Shown: positions 1 through 5,796 of the stretch, piece after piece
Numbering within the stretch: the stretch's first letter is position 1
Layout: the number at the start of each line of letters is the position of its first letter
Source: Candidatus Bipolaricaulota bacterium
Lineage (GTDB): Bacteria > Bipolaricaulota > Bipolaricaulia > RBG-16-55-9 > DRXL01
DNA length: 11,780 bases
Assembly (NCBI GenBank): GCA_023512665.1
Contig: JAILZC010000006.1
Coordinates: 1 to 11,780 of the forward strand
Reading direction: 5' to 3'
Program-made: the position numbers and the translations under genes
Notes under the pieces: generated by a model
Told to the model about the DNA's origin: nothing
What the model saw: the letters and a program-made list of their open reading frames with translations, nothing else
The model's database searches: none

Positions 1-354
1 CTCTAAAAACTTCTGACACTGCGCTAGGGCTTGCGGATGCGACACGATCACCCGAATCTTCTCTGTCGAACTCCCCGGCAGACCAAGCAAACAGTGCCGA
101 ACGCACAGGCGCACCTCAGCACAGATGGAGACCTCTTGGGCAAACTCGCGCAGCAGGGCGTGCGACTCCCTGATGACCCCCGTCGTCGAATTCTCCACGG
201 GCAAACACCCGTAGGCAGCTTCGCCGTCGCGCACCTTTTCCAAAACTTCTCGGAAGGTGCGACAGGGGATCGGCTCATACTCTGAGAACTGTTGCGCGAT
301 CGCCGCTTCGCTGTATGCGCCGAGCTCGCCTTGAAACGCCACGCGCACGCTCAC
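1..354 (-). CDS. pheA: Prephenate dehydratase, N-terminal part (runs off the left edge)
   Basis: Converts prephenate to phenylpyruvate in phenylalanine synthesis (cytoplasmic). Reading the minus strand from a GTG at 354 gives 118 codons with no stop up to the window edge. The product begins MSVRVAFQGELGAYSE, the glycine-rich start typical of prephenate dehydratases, and has the family motif GCLPVENSTTG at about residues 49-59. A second region, around residues 100-110 (KIRVIVSHPQAL), also fits the family. The catalytic TRF motif and the ACT domain would lie outside the window. The GTG start overlaps the stop of the upstream chorismate mutase gene (shared GTGA), which suggests translational coupling. 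Many bacteria carry the two activities as one fused P-protein; here they are separate frames. GTGs two and four codons downstream are alternative starts. Confidence 0.9.
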   Translation of the reverse strand, partial: MSVRVAFQGELGAYSEAAIAQQFSEYEPIPCRTFREVLEKVRDGEAAYGCLPVENSTTGVIRESHALLREFAQEVSICAEVRLCVRHCLLGLPGSSTEKIRVIVSHPQALAQCQKFLE

Positions 355-614
355 GCTTCGCTCTCCTGAAGGCGTCGAAACTCCTCAAAGATTTTTGAGA
401 AGACCCCTCGGATCGCGTGCTCGTCCAACGGGCCGCGGTTGAGCGCACAGACCCTCTGGAGAATCTGGGCTTCGCGCTCCGGGGAGTGGACAGCAAGCCC
501 ACGAGCACGCTTCTCTCGCCCGATCTGCAGGGCCAGTTCCGCTCGCTCGTTCAACAGCTCCAACAGACGCTCGTCTATCTGGTCTATCTGCTGCCGCCAC
601 CGGTCAAGGTTCAT
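351..614 (-). CDS. Chorismate mutase, AroQ-fold
   Basis: Rearranges chorismate to prephenate, the branch point to phenylalanine and tyrosine. The 87-residue product is a single all-helical domain of the usual size. It has the first-helix pattern WRQQIDQIDERLLELLNERAEL, then IGREKRARG and SPEREAQIL. These supply the arginines, lysine and glutamate that bind the substrate in the AroQ class. Its stop codon overlaps the GTG start of prephenate dehydratase by 4 bases, so the pair is probably translated as a coupled unit. The ATG at 614 lies only about 10 bases below a possible -10 box, with no clear Shine-Dalgarno sequence. No gene symbol is given because aroQ is also used for type II dehydroquinase, which is present in this window. 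Confidence 0.92.
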   Translation of the reverse strand: MNLDRWRQQIDQIDERLLELLNERAELALQIGREKRARGLAVHSPEREAQILQRVCALNRGPLDEHAIRGVFSKIFEEFRRLQESEA

Positions 615-624
615 AGGTGCCTCG

Positions 625-653
625 ATTCAACCAAGAGCCGTTCTCCTTGTCAA
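625..653 (-). promoter_or_regulatory. Promoter for chorismate mutase / prephenate dehydratase
   Basis: Read on the minus strand, a perfect -35 hexamer TTGACA (653-648) is followed by a 17-base spacer and a -10-like TTGAAT (630-625, 4 of 6 matches). Transcription would start around 618-619, only a few bases before the ATG at 614. The -35 overlaps the -35 of the divergent ABC-F promoter. This is a sequence-based prediction. Confidence 0.55.
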
Positions 654-675
654 GGGAGAGCTAGCCGTTTATGAT
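647..675 (+). promoter_or_regulatory. Promoter for the ABC-F gene
   Basis: TTGTCA (647-652), a 17-base spacer, then TATGAT (670-675, 5 of 6 matches to the consensus). The expected transcription start is about 682-683, exactly at the second candidate ATG of the ABC-F gene. The first ATG (671) lies inside the -10 box, which argues for the ATG at 683 and a leaderless mRNA. The -35 overlaps that of the divergent promoter. Confidence 0.6.
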
Positions 676-682
676 AAATACT

Positions 683-2656
683 ATGCTGGCGACCGAAGGG
701 CTGATGCACCGCTACGGCGCTGAAACAGTCTTTGAAAAAATCTCGGTGCGCGTACACAAGGGCGACCGCATTGGGTTGGTGGGACTGAATGGCAGCGGGA
801 AATCCACGCTGTTACGAATTCTCGCCGGCCTGCAAGAGCCTACGGCCGGGCGGGTCGTGCGCGCTAACTCCGTGCGCATTGGGTATCTCGCACAAGAGCC
901 ACAGCTAGAGAGCAGCGCGACGCTTTTTGAGGAGATGCTCAAAGTGTTTGAAAAGCTTCGGGAGCAGGAGCGTGAGCTCCACAGAGTAGAGCGCGAGCTG
1001 GCTCGCGCTACCCCTGATGAGGGCTTATTAAGACAGTACGATGAACTGCTCGAAGATTTTCGGCGCGGCGGAGGCTATGAGTACCAGAGCCGGGTGCATC
1101 ACGTCCTGGCGGGTGTGGGGTTCACGGACGAGCAGAAGCCCGTGGCACACTTGAGCGGTGGCCAGCGGGCGCGCGCGGCCCTCGCCAAATTACTACTTGA
1201 GGAGCCAGATATTCTCTTGCTCGACGAGCCGACCAATCACTTAGACATCGAAGCCCTCGAATGGCTCGAAGAGTATCTCTCACACTGGAAGGGCGCGTTT
1301 ATCATCGTCTCGCATGACCGTTACTTTCTGGACAAGCTCGTCCACAAGATGTGGGAGCTGGAGTTCGGGCGGCTCTATGAGTATCCCGGCACTTACTCTC
1401 AGTACAGCGCGTTGCGCCAGGAGCGGCTGGAGCGCCAATGGAAGCTCTACGAAGAACAGCAAGAGTTCATCAAGAAGTCAGAAGAGTTCATCCGACGGAA
1501 CATCGCCGGTGGGGATTTTCGGTCGAGCCAGGCCCAGGCCCGCCAGAAGATTTTGGAAAAGCTTGAGCGCATTCCCAAGCCCATCATCCCCAAAAAGATT
1601 CACTTGTGGATGGACGTGAAAAGACCCAGCGGCGAGCGGGTGCTGCGCGCCCGCGATCTCGTGATCGGCTACCCCAAAACCCTGCTCGTCCGCTGCAAGA
1701 ATATCTCATTGCAGCGGGGCGAGCGCGTCGCGCTCATCGGCCCCAACGGCTCCGGCAAGAGCACCCTGCTCAAGACCCTCGTCGGGGAGCTGCCGCCGGT
1801 AGAAGGAGTTTTCGAGCTTGGGCAAGGGGTCGAGATCGCCTACTTTCGTCAGAGCCAACCGGAGCTGGAGAACCCCGAGAAGACCGTCCTCGAAGTCGTG
1901 CTGGAGAACAAAGACCAGACGACCCTCGAAGCGCGCAGTTTCTTAGGGCAGTTTCTCTTTCACGGGGATGACGTCTTCAAAAAGATCTCGGAGCTCTCGG
2001 GAGGGGAGCGAAGTCGTCTTGCTTTAGCGTTGCTAGCGCAGCTCGGCGGCAATCTCTTATTGCTCGACGAACCGACCAATCACTTAGATATAGATTCGAG
2101 AGAGGTGCTGCAGCACGCGCTCACGGAGTACCAGGGCACGATCATCTTCGCCTCGCATGATCGGTATCTCATCCAAGCGATTGCGACCCAGATTTGGGAG
2201 ATCCGCGAGGGCCAGCTGAGGGTCTATCGTGGGGATTATGAGCATTACCGGACGCAGCGGGACTTAACCCCCGTCCCCTTACCTTCATTCTCACCCTCAC
2301 CCCTATCCCCTCTCCCCTCGGAGGGAGAGGGGAGCCAGAGGGGTGAGGGGGCAGAGGGGAGCCGAGGGAAGAGGGGGGAGAAGCCCAAGCGTCTCTCTCC
2401 GGGGAAAGAGCAACGCTTGCGCGAGCGTCAGCGGGCCAAGCTCGCCGCCCGCGAGGCCGAGCTGATGACTGCTGTCACACAGTTAGAGCACGAGATCGCT
2501 CAGATCGAACAGGAGATGGAAGCGGCCAGCTACGCCGGAGACCATCAGCGACTCACCGAGCTCACCCAGTTCTACCGGCAGAAGCGTCAGGAGCTGGAGA
2601 GCACTTCGGAGCAATGGGCGCAAGCTGCCGAAGAGCTTGCGCGGTTTCAGGGGTGA
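683..2656 (+). CDS. ABC-F family ATPase (ribosome-associated, Uup/YdiF-like)
   Basis: Soluble protein with two ABC ATPase domains and no membrane segments; ABC-F proteins bind the ribosomal E site and help stalled or initiating ribosomes. In the 657-residue product, domain 1 has Walker A GLNGSGKST (34-42), signature LSGGQ (157-161), Walker B ILLLDE (177-182) and H-loop SHDRY. Domain 2 has GPNGSGKST (353-361), LSGGE (438-442), LLLLDE (458-463) and SHDRY. A charged helical linker with FIRRNIAGGDFRSSQAQAR separates them, as in YdiF/Uup-type proteins. The C-terminus (about 570-657) is a coiled-coil arm. Between domain 2 and the arm, about 40 residues rich in Pro, Gly, Ser and Glu are encoded by a palindromic repeat element. 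An ATG at 671 is in frame but falls within the predicted -10 box; a weak GGGAG at 654-658 could serve it. The gene is divergent from chorismate mutase and convergent with aroQ. Confidence 0.93.
   Translation: MLATEGLMHRYGAETVFEKISVRVHKGDRIGLVGLNGSGKSTLLRILAGLQEPTAGRVVRANSVRIGYLAQEPQLESSATLFEEMLKVFEKLREQERELHRVERELARATPDEGLLRQYDELLEDFRRGGGYEYQSRVHHVLAGVGFTDEQKPVAHLSGGQRARAALAKLLLEEPDILLLDEPTNHLDIEALEWLEEYLSHWKGAFIIVSHDRYFLDKLVHKMWELEFGRLYEYPGTYSQYSALRQERLERQWKLYEEQQEFIKKSEEFIRRNIAGGDFRSSQAQARQKILEKLERIPKPIIPKKIHLWMDVKRPSGERVLRARDLVIGYPKTLLVRCKNISLQRGERVALIGPNGSGKSTLLKTLVGELPPVEGVFELGQGVEIAYFRQSQPELENPEKTVLEVVLENKDQTTLEARSFLGQFLFHGDDVFKKISELSGGERSRLALALLAQLGGNLLLLDEPTNHLDIDSREVLQHALTEYQGTIIFASHDRYLIQAIATQIWEIREGQLRVYRGDYEHYRTQRDLTPVPLPSFSPSPLSPLPSEGEGSQRGEGAEGSRGKRGEKPKRLSPGKEQRLRERQRAKLAAREAELMTAVTQLEHEIAQIEQEMEAASYAGDHQRLTELTQFYRQKRQELESTSEQWAQAAEELARFQG
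2266..2380 (+). repeat. Palindromic repeat element inserted in the ABC-F gene
   Basis: Two nested perfect inverted repeats form the core: outer arms CCCTCACCCC (2294-2303) and GGGGTGAGGG (2340-2349), inner arms CCCCTCTCCC (2307-2316) and GGGAGAGGGG (2323-2332) with a 6-base loop. The block 2291-2355 is nearly identical to 11477-11544 in the second glycosyltransferase gene: four substitutions and a 3-base length difference. The flanks 2266-2290 and 2356-2380 look like degenerate extensions. It is read in frame as coding sequence. Confidence 0.85.
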
Positions 2657-2667
2657 AGCCCCCTTTG

Positions 2668-2711
2668 GGACCTAACCCCAACCCCTTCCCTAAAGGGGAG
2701 GGGAGAGGTCA
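2668..2711. terminator. Hairpin between the convergent ABC-F and aroQ genes
   Basis: CCCCTTCCC and GGGGAGGGG flank a TAAA loop, giving a 9-base-pair stem with one wobble pair. Outer bases GACCT and AGGTC also pair, although the left arm is longer. It fills the gap between two convergent genes, so it could end transcription from both sides, but there is no T-run after the stem. The sequence belongs to the same CCCTAACCCC-type repeat family as the element at the end of the first glycosyltransferase gene. Confidence 0.45.
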
Positions 2712-3386
2712 CTTATAGAACTTCGCCTCATCGGCCTTGAACCCGATCTTACCGTGCGTCCCGTCGCAGAAGGGCTTATTGTTCGACTGGCCGCAGCGAC
2801 AGAGCGCCACCCACGGACGGTCTATCACGGTCTCCTTGCCAGAAGCATCTATAAGCCTGAGTGGCCCCTTGACGAGGTTGGGGCCATCTTTCTTTGTTTC
2901 AATGATTGGCTCGCTCATGCTCGATCCTCCTTGGTTCTTTGCGATGTCCGCCATTGTAGCCCTTGTGCACAGCCGTTTCAAGCCCTCAATGTAGCCCTGC
3001 CATCCCAGCCCGCAGATTTGGGCCACGCAGACGTCTTGGATCACAGAGATCCTTCGGAACGGCTCGCGTTTTTTTATGTCTGACAGATGGACTTCGACCG
3101 TGGGCTTGCCCACAGCAGCGATCGCGTCGCGAATGGCGTAACTGTAGTGCGTGTACGCGCCGGGGTTGATGACGATCCCCTCAGCCCAGTGGCGCTCTCG
3201 ATGAATGCAGTCTATAATCGCGCCCTCGTGGTTGGACTGAAAGATCTTCAGCTCAAGCTCATGAGTGCCAGCAAACTCTCTGAGCTTCTGGTTCAGCTCA
3301 TCGAGGGTCAGGGAGCCGTAAATATCTGGCTCGCGCTCGCCCAAGAGATTCAAATTCGGCCCGTGAATGACGAGGATGCGCTTCAT
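2709..3386 (-). CDS. aroQ: Type II 3-dehydroquinate dehydratase fused to a CDGSH iron-sulfur domain
   Basis: Residues 1 to about 145 are a complete type II dehydroquinase, which dehydrates 3-dehydroquinate in the shikimate pathway. The start is HGPNLNLLGEREPDIYG, with R18 and the catalytic Y23. INPGAYTH carries N74 and H80, VEVHLSD carries H100, and an arginine follows at 111-112. After a linker (about 146-156), residues 157-225 match a small stand-alone CDGSH protein. Its [2Fe-2S] motif is CRCGQSNNKPFCDGTH, with ligands C196, C198, C207 and H211. Such domains bind a redox-active, labile cluster. No stop separates the domains, but M157 is preceded by a perfect AAGGAGG, so the CDGSH part may also be made alone. 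This is the last gene of the trpB-trpA-aroKB-aroQ operon, 15 bases after aroKB. Whether the fusion is functional is unknown. Confidence 0.92.
   Translation of the reverse strand: MKRILVIHGPNLNLLGEREPDIYGSLTLDELNQKLREFAGTHELELKIFQSNHEGAIIDCIHRERHWAEGIVINPGAYTHYSYAIRDAIAAVGKPTVEVHLSDIKKREPFRRISVIQDVCVAQICGLGWQGYIEGLKRLCTRATMADIAKNQGGSSMSEPIIETKKDGPNLVKGPLRLIDASGKETVIDRPWVALCRCGQSNNKPFCDGTHGKIGFKADEAKFYK
2916..2932 (-). promoter_or_regulatory. Internal ribosome binding site and ATG for the CDGSH domain
   Basis: On the minus strand AAGGAGG (2932-2926) lies 7 bases before an in-frame ATG (2918-2916). That ATG is codon 157 of the fused gene and matches where stand-alone CDGSH proteins begin (MSEPIIETKKDGPNLVKGP). 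It is one of the two strongest Shine-Dalgarno matches in the window. In the +1 frame a TGA overlaps this ATG (ATGA). Confidence 0.7.
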
Positions 3387-3398
3387 ATATGAGCTATC

Positions 3399-3442
3399 CC
3401 CTCACCCCCTTCCCCGCTCCCTCAAGGGGAGAGGGGTGAGGG
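3399..3442. repeat. Palindromic repeat at the aroKB 3' end
   Basis: Outer perfect arms CCCTCACCCC (3399-3408) and GGGGTGAGGG (3433-3442), with an inner TCCCC (3411-3415) and GGGGA (3426-3430). The arms have the same sequence as the outer arms of the elements at 2294 and 11480. The repeat encodes the last residues of AroKB and its stop codon, and ends 12 bases before the aroQ start. The stem could affect transcription or mRNA stability between the two genes. Confidence 0.75.
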
Positions 3443-5027
3443 TGATCTCAACTTCTGCAACAGTGTCGCAAAGCGTCGGGTCGCCGATGCCGCGCAGGAG
3501 CACAAACTGCACCCGACCGCCATGCGATTTCTTGTCGCGACGTATCAGCTCTATCACCCTTTCGGGGCTAATCAGTTCCAAAGACGGCTTAGGGAAACGC
3601 GCCAAAAGCTTTTCGATGCGCTCCAGCTCGGACGCGCTCAGCCCCGCCTTCTGATGAGAGAGCCGCGATTCTATGAGCATCCCCCACGCGATAGCCTCTC
3701 CGTGACGCAGTTTGTAATCGCTCGCCGCTTCGAGGGCGTGTCCGACAGTATGCCCGAAATTTAAAAACTTTCTCAGCCCGCCCTCGCGCTCATCAGCAGA
3801 GACGATCTCAGACTTGATCGCGCAGCAGCGCGCGATCACTTCAGAGAGCGTCTCAGGGCGCTGCACAAAGTCTTCGAGCTTCTCTTCCACGCCTGCCCAG
3901 AGCGCCGGATCGCGGATCAGTCCATACTTGATCACCTCAGCGAGGCCAGACCAGACCTCGCGCTTTGGCAATGTTTTCAATACTTCTGGGTCAATGAAGA
4001 CGCAGCGCGGCTGATAGAACGTCCCGATGAGGTTCTTCCCCAAGGGATGGTTGACCCCGGTCTTGCCCCCAACGCTGCTGTCCACTTGAGCTAAGAGCGT
4101 CGTGGGAACTTGAACATAGGGGACCCCACGCAGAAATGTCGAGGCGACAAAGCCGGCTAAATCCCCGATCACGCCCCCGCCCAACGCGATGATCGTCGTG
4201 TGGCGGTCGCAGCCCGCCTCGAGCAAGTGCGTGTAGAGCATCTCTGCGGTGCGGAGGCTCTTCTGGGCTTCACCGGGGGGGACGCTGAGCACAAGCGTCT
4301 CTACCCCGGCACGGCGCAAGCCCTCTTCTATCTGATGGCCATAGAGAGAAGCAATCGTCTCGTCGGTGATGATCGCCGCTCGCGCGCCCAACTGATAGTG
4401 CTTATAAAGCTCACTGATGTGCTGGAGCAGCCCGGGCTTGATCCAAATATAATAACTCCTCTCGCCCAGCGCCACACGAACAATATAGATACCCCACTCG
4501 CTTCCGAGAGCTTCACAGATCGCAGCTACGGCCTCGGCGGGGGTGCGCTCGTTCTCAAGAGTGATATCGGCTTGCTCGTAGCGATCCCTTCGGCTCTCTA
4601 AAATATCAGAGAGTTTCTGAAGACGCTGCTGTGGCGTCAGCCCCAACAGCAACGGGCGCTCCGGCTCGCGCTCGAGGCGCTGAGCGAGCAGCTCTGGGCG
4701 GACTTTGAGATAGATACTGATGCCTGATTGCTGAACCAGCTCCCAATTCTCATCTCGGAGGACGGCTCCTCCGCCCAGCGCGACGACGCTATGCTGCGCG
4801 ACCTGGCGCAGCGCGTCGCTCTCGCGCTCGCGAAACCCACGCTCCCCTTCGTCTTCAAAGATTCTTGAGATAGAGCGTCCGGCATGCGCGACGATCTGCT
4901 CGTCTAAGTCTAGAAAATCTCGTCCCAGAATGTGTGCCAAGAGCCGGCCCACCGTGCTCTTGCCCGCCCCCATGCACCCCATCAGATAGATATTAGAGCC
5001 GTGTGCCCGCTTTGAGTTCTCGGACAT
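3402..5027 (-). CDS. aroKB: Bifunctional shikimate kinase / 3-dehydroquinate synthase (AroK-AroB fusion)
   Basis: One 541-residue protein with two shikimate-pathway enzymes that are not consecutive in the pathway. Residues 1 to about 172 are shikimate kinase: P-loop GCMGAGKS (17-24), DLD at 40-42, FRERE (65-69), GGG at 85-87 and lid motif ERPLL near R124. Residues about 178-528 are 3-dehydroquinate synthase, which cyclises DAHP using NAD and a metal. They include GGGVIGD (283-289), VPTTLLAQVDSSVGGKTG and probable metal ligands E364 (GLAEVIKYG), H426 (NFGHTVGH) and H442 (RHGEA). A similar fusion is known in Thermotoga. The last roughly 13 residues come from a palindromic repeat and are probably not part of the fold. 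The ATG overlaps the end of trpA by 35 bases; a GGAGG lies 12 bases upstream of it. Confidence 0.95.
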   Translation of the reverse strand: MSENSKRAHGSNIYLMGCMGAGKSTVGRLLAHILGRDFLDLDEQIVAHAGRSISRIFEDEGERGFRERESDALRQVAQHSVVALGGGAVLRDENWELVQQSGISIYLKVRPELLAQRLEREPERPLLLGLTPQQRLQKLSDILESRRDRYEQADITLENERTPAEAVAAICEALGSEWGIYIVRVALGERSYYIWIKPGLLQHISELYKHYQLGARAAIITDETIASLYGHQIEEGLRRAGVETLVLSVPPGEAQKSLRTAEMLYTHLLEAGCDRHTTIIALGGGVIGDLAGFVASTFLRGVPYVQVPTTLLAQVDSSVGGKTGVNHPLGKNLIGTFYQPRCVFIDPEVLKTLPKREVWSGLAEVIKYGLIRDPALWAGVEEKLEDFVQRPETLSEVIARCCAIKSEIVSADEREGGLRKFLNFGHTVGHALEAASDYKLRHGEAIAWGMLIESRLSHQKAGLSASELERIEKLLARFPKPSLELISPERVIELIRRDKKSHGGRVQFVLLRGIGDPTLCDTVAEVEITLTPLPLRERGRG

Positions 5028-5796
5028 AGTCCGCTAGCGCCTCCGGCGAAGCTCCTGCGGCGATCCGCGCGGCGAGAGCGCTGCCCACGATCACCCCGTC
5101 CACCTTGGCCCGCACCACGGTCTCGATCTGCGCCCGCGTCGAAAACCCAAATCCCACAGCTAATCTGAGATCTTCTGGAAGAAGGGGCCTCACGCGCTCG
5201 ATCAAAGGGATCGCTGTGGGCGCGACTGTCTCGTTCATCCCCGTCGTGCCGTAGCGCGACACCAAATACAAGAACCCTGAAGCGTACTCGCAGATCTTCT
5301 TGACGCGCTCGGTGTCGGTCTCCGGCGTGACAAAGAATATCCGCGCCAGCCCGTACTTGCGCGCCTGGTTCACCCACGAAGCTGCTTCTTCGATGGGCAG
5401 ATCGGGGATGATCACGCCGTCCACGCCGGCCTCGCTGCACCGCCGTGCAAACGATTCTTCGCCGAGCTTGAAGACCGGATTATAGTACGTCATCAACAGA
5501 ACGGGCAACTCCGAGCCCTTGCGCAGTTCGCGCACCGTCTGAAGAGCCGTGTGCACGGTTGCGCTCTGACGGAGCGCCCGTGCGTGAGCGGCCTGCAGGA
5601 TCGGGCCATCTGCTACGGGGTCGGTGAAGGGCACACCCAGCTCCAGTACATCAATCCCGCCGGCTTCCATCGCTCGGATATACTCAAGCGTGCGCTCCAG
5701 CTGCGGCTCCCCCGTCATAATATACCCGATGAGCGCAGCCTCGCCCCGGCTCCGCACCTCCTCAAAGCGCCTGTTCAGACGTTGGCTGAGTATCAT
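4993..5796 (-). CDS. trpA: Tryptophan synthase alpha subunit
   Basis: Cleaves indole-3-glycerol phosphate to indole and glyceraldehyde 3-phosphate; indole normally passes through a tunnel to TrpB. The 267-residue TIM barrel has the usual length. The catalytic acids are present: E52 in LELGVPF and D63 in DPVADGP, equivalent to Salmonella E49 and D60. Phosphate-binding segments YGTTG and [10 protein letters not shown]...VGSALA are also intact. It therefore looks active, in contrast to its partner TrpB. The ATG at 5796 is the only reasonable start; it lies 35 bases inside the end of trpB, and the gene end overlaps aroKB by 35 bases, so the operon is tightly coupled in translation. Confidence 0.95.
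   Translation of the reverse strand: MILSQRLNRRFEEVRSRGEAALIGYIMTGEPQLERTLEYIRAMEAGGIDVLELGVPFTDPVADGPILQAAHARALRQSATVHTALQTVRELRKGSELPVLLMTYYNPVFKLGEESFARRCSEAGVDGVIIPDLPIEEAASWVNQARKYGLARIFFVTPETDTERVKKICEYASGFLYLVSRYGTTGMNETVAPTAIPLIERVRPLLPEDLRLAVGFGFSTRAQIETVVRAKVDGVIVGSALAARIAAGASPEALADYVRELKAGTRL

Noticed and set aside
671..683. ATG at 671 as the ABC-F start
   Set aside because: It falls inside the predicted TATGAT -10 box, and the four extra residues MINT are not typical of the family start. It cannot be fully excluded because a weak GGGAG lies upstream.
2260..2390. Frameshift or assembly error as the cause of the odd Pro/Gly-rich stretch in the ABC-F protein
   Set aside because: The frame stays open on both sides, the coiled coil resumes normally, and the same element occurs in the second glycosyltransferase in the same frame. 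A real insertion explains this better.
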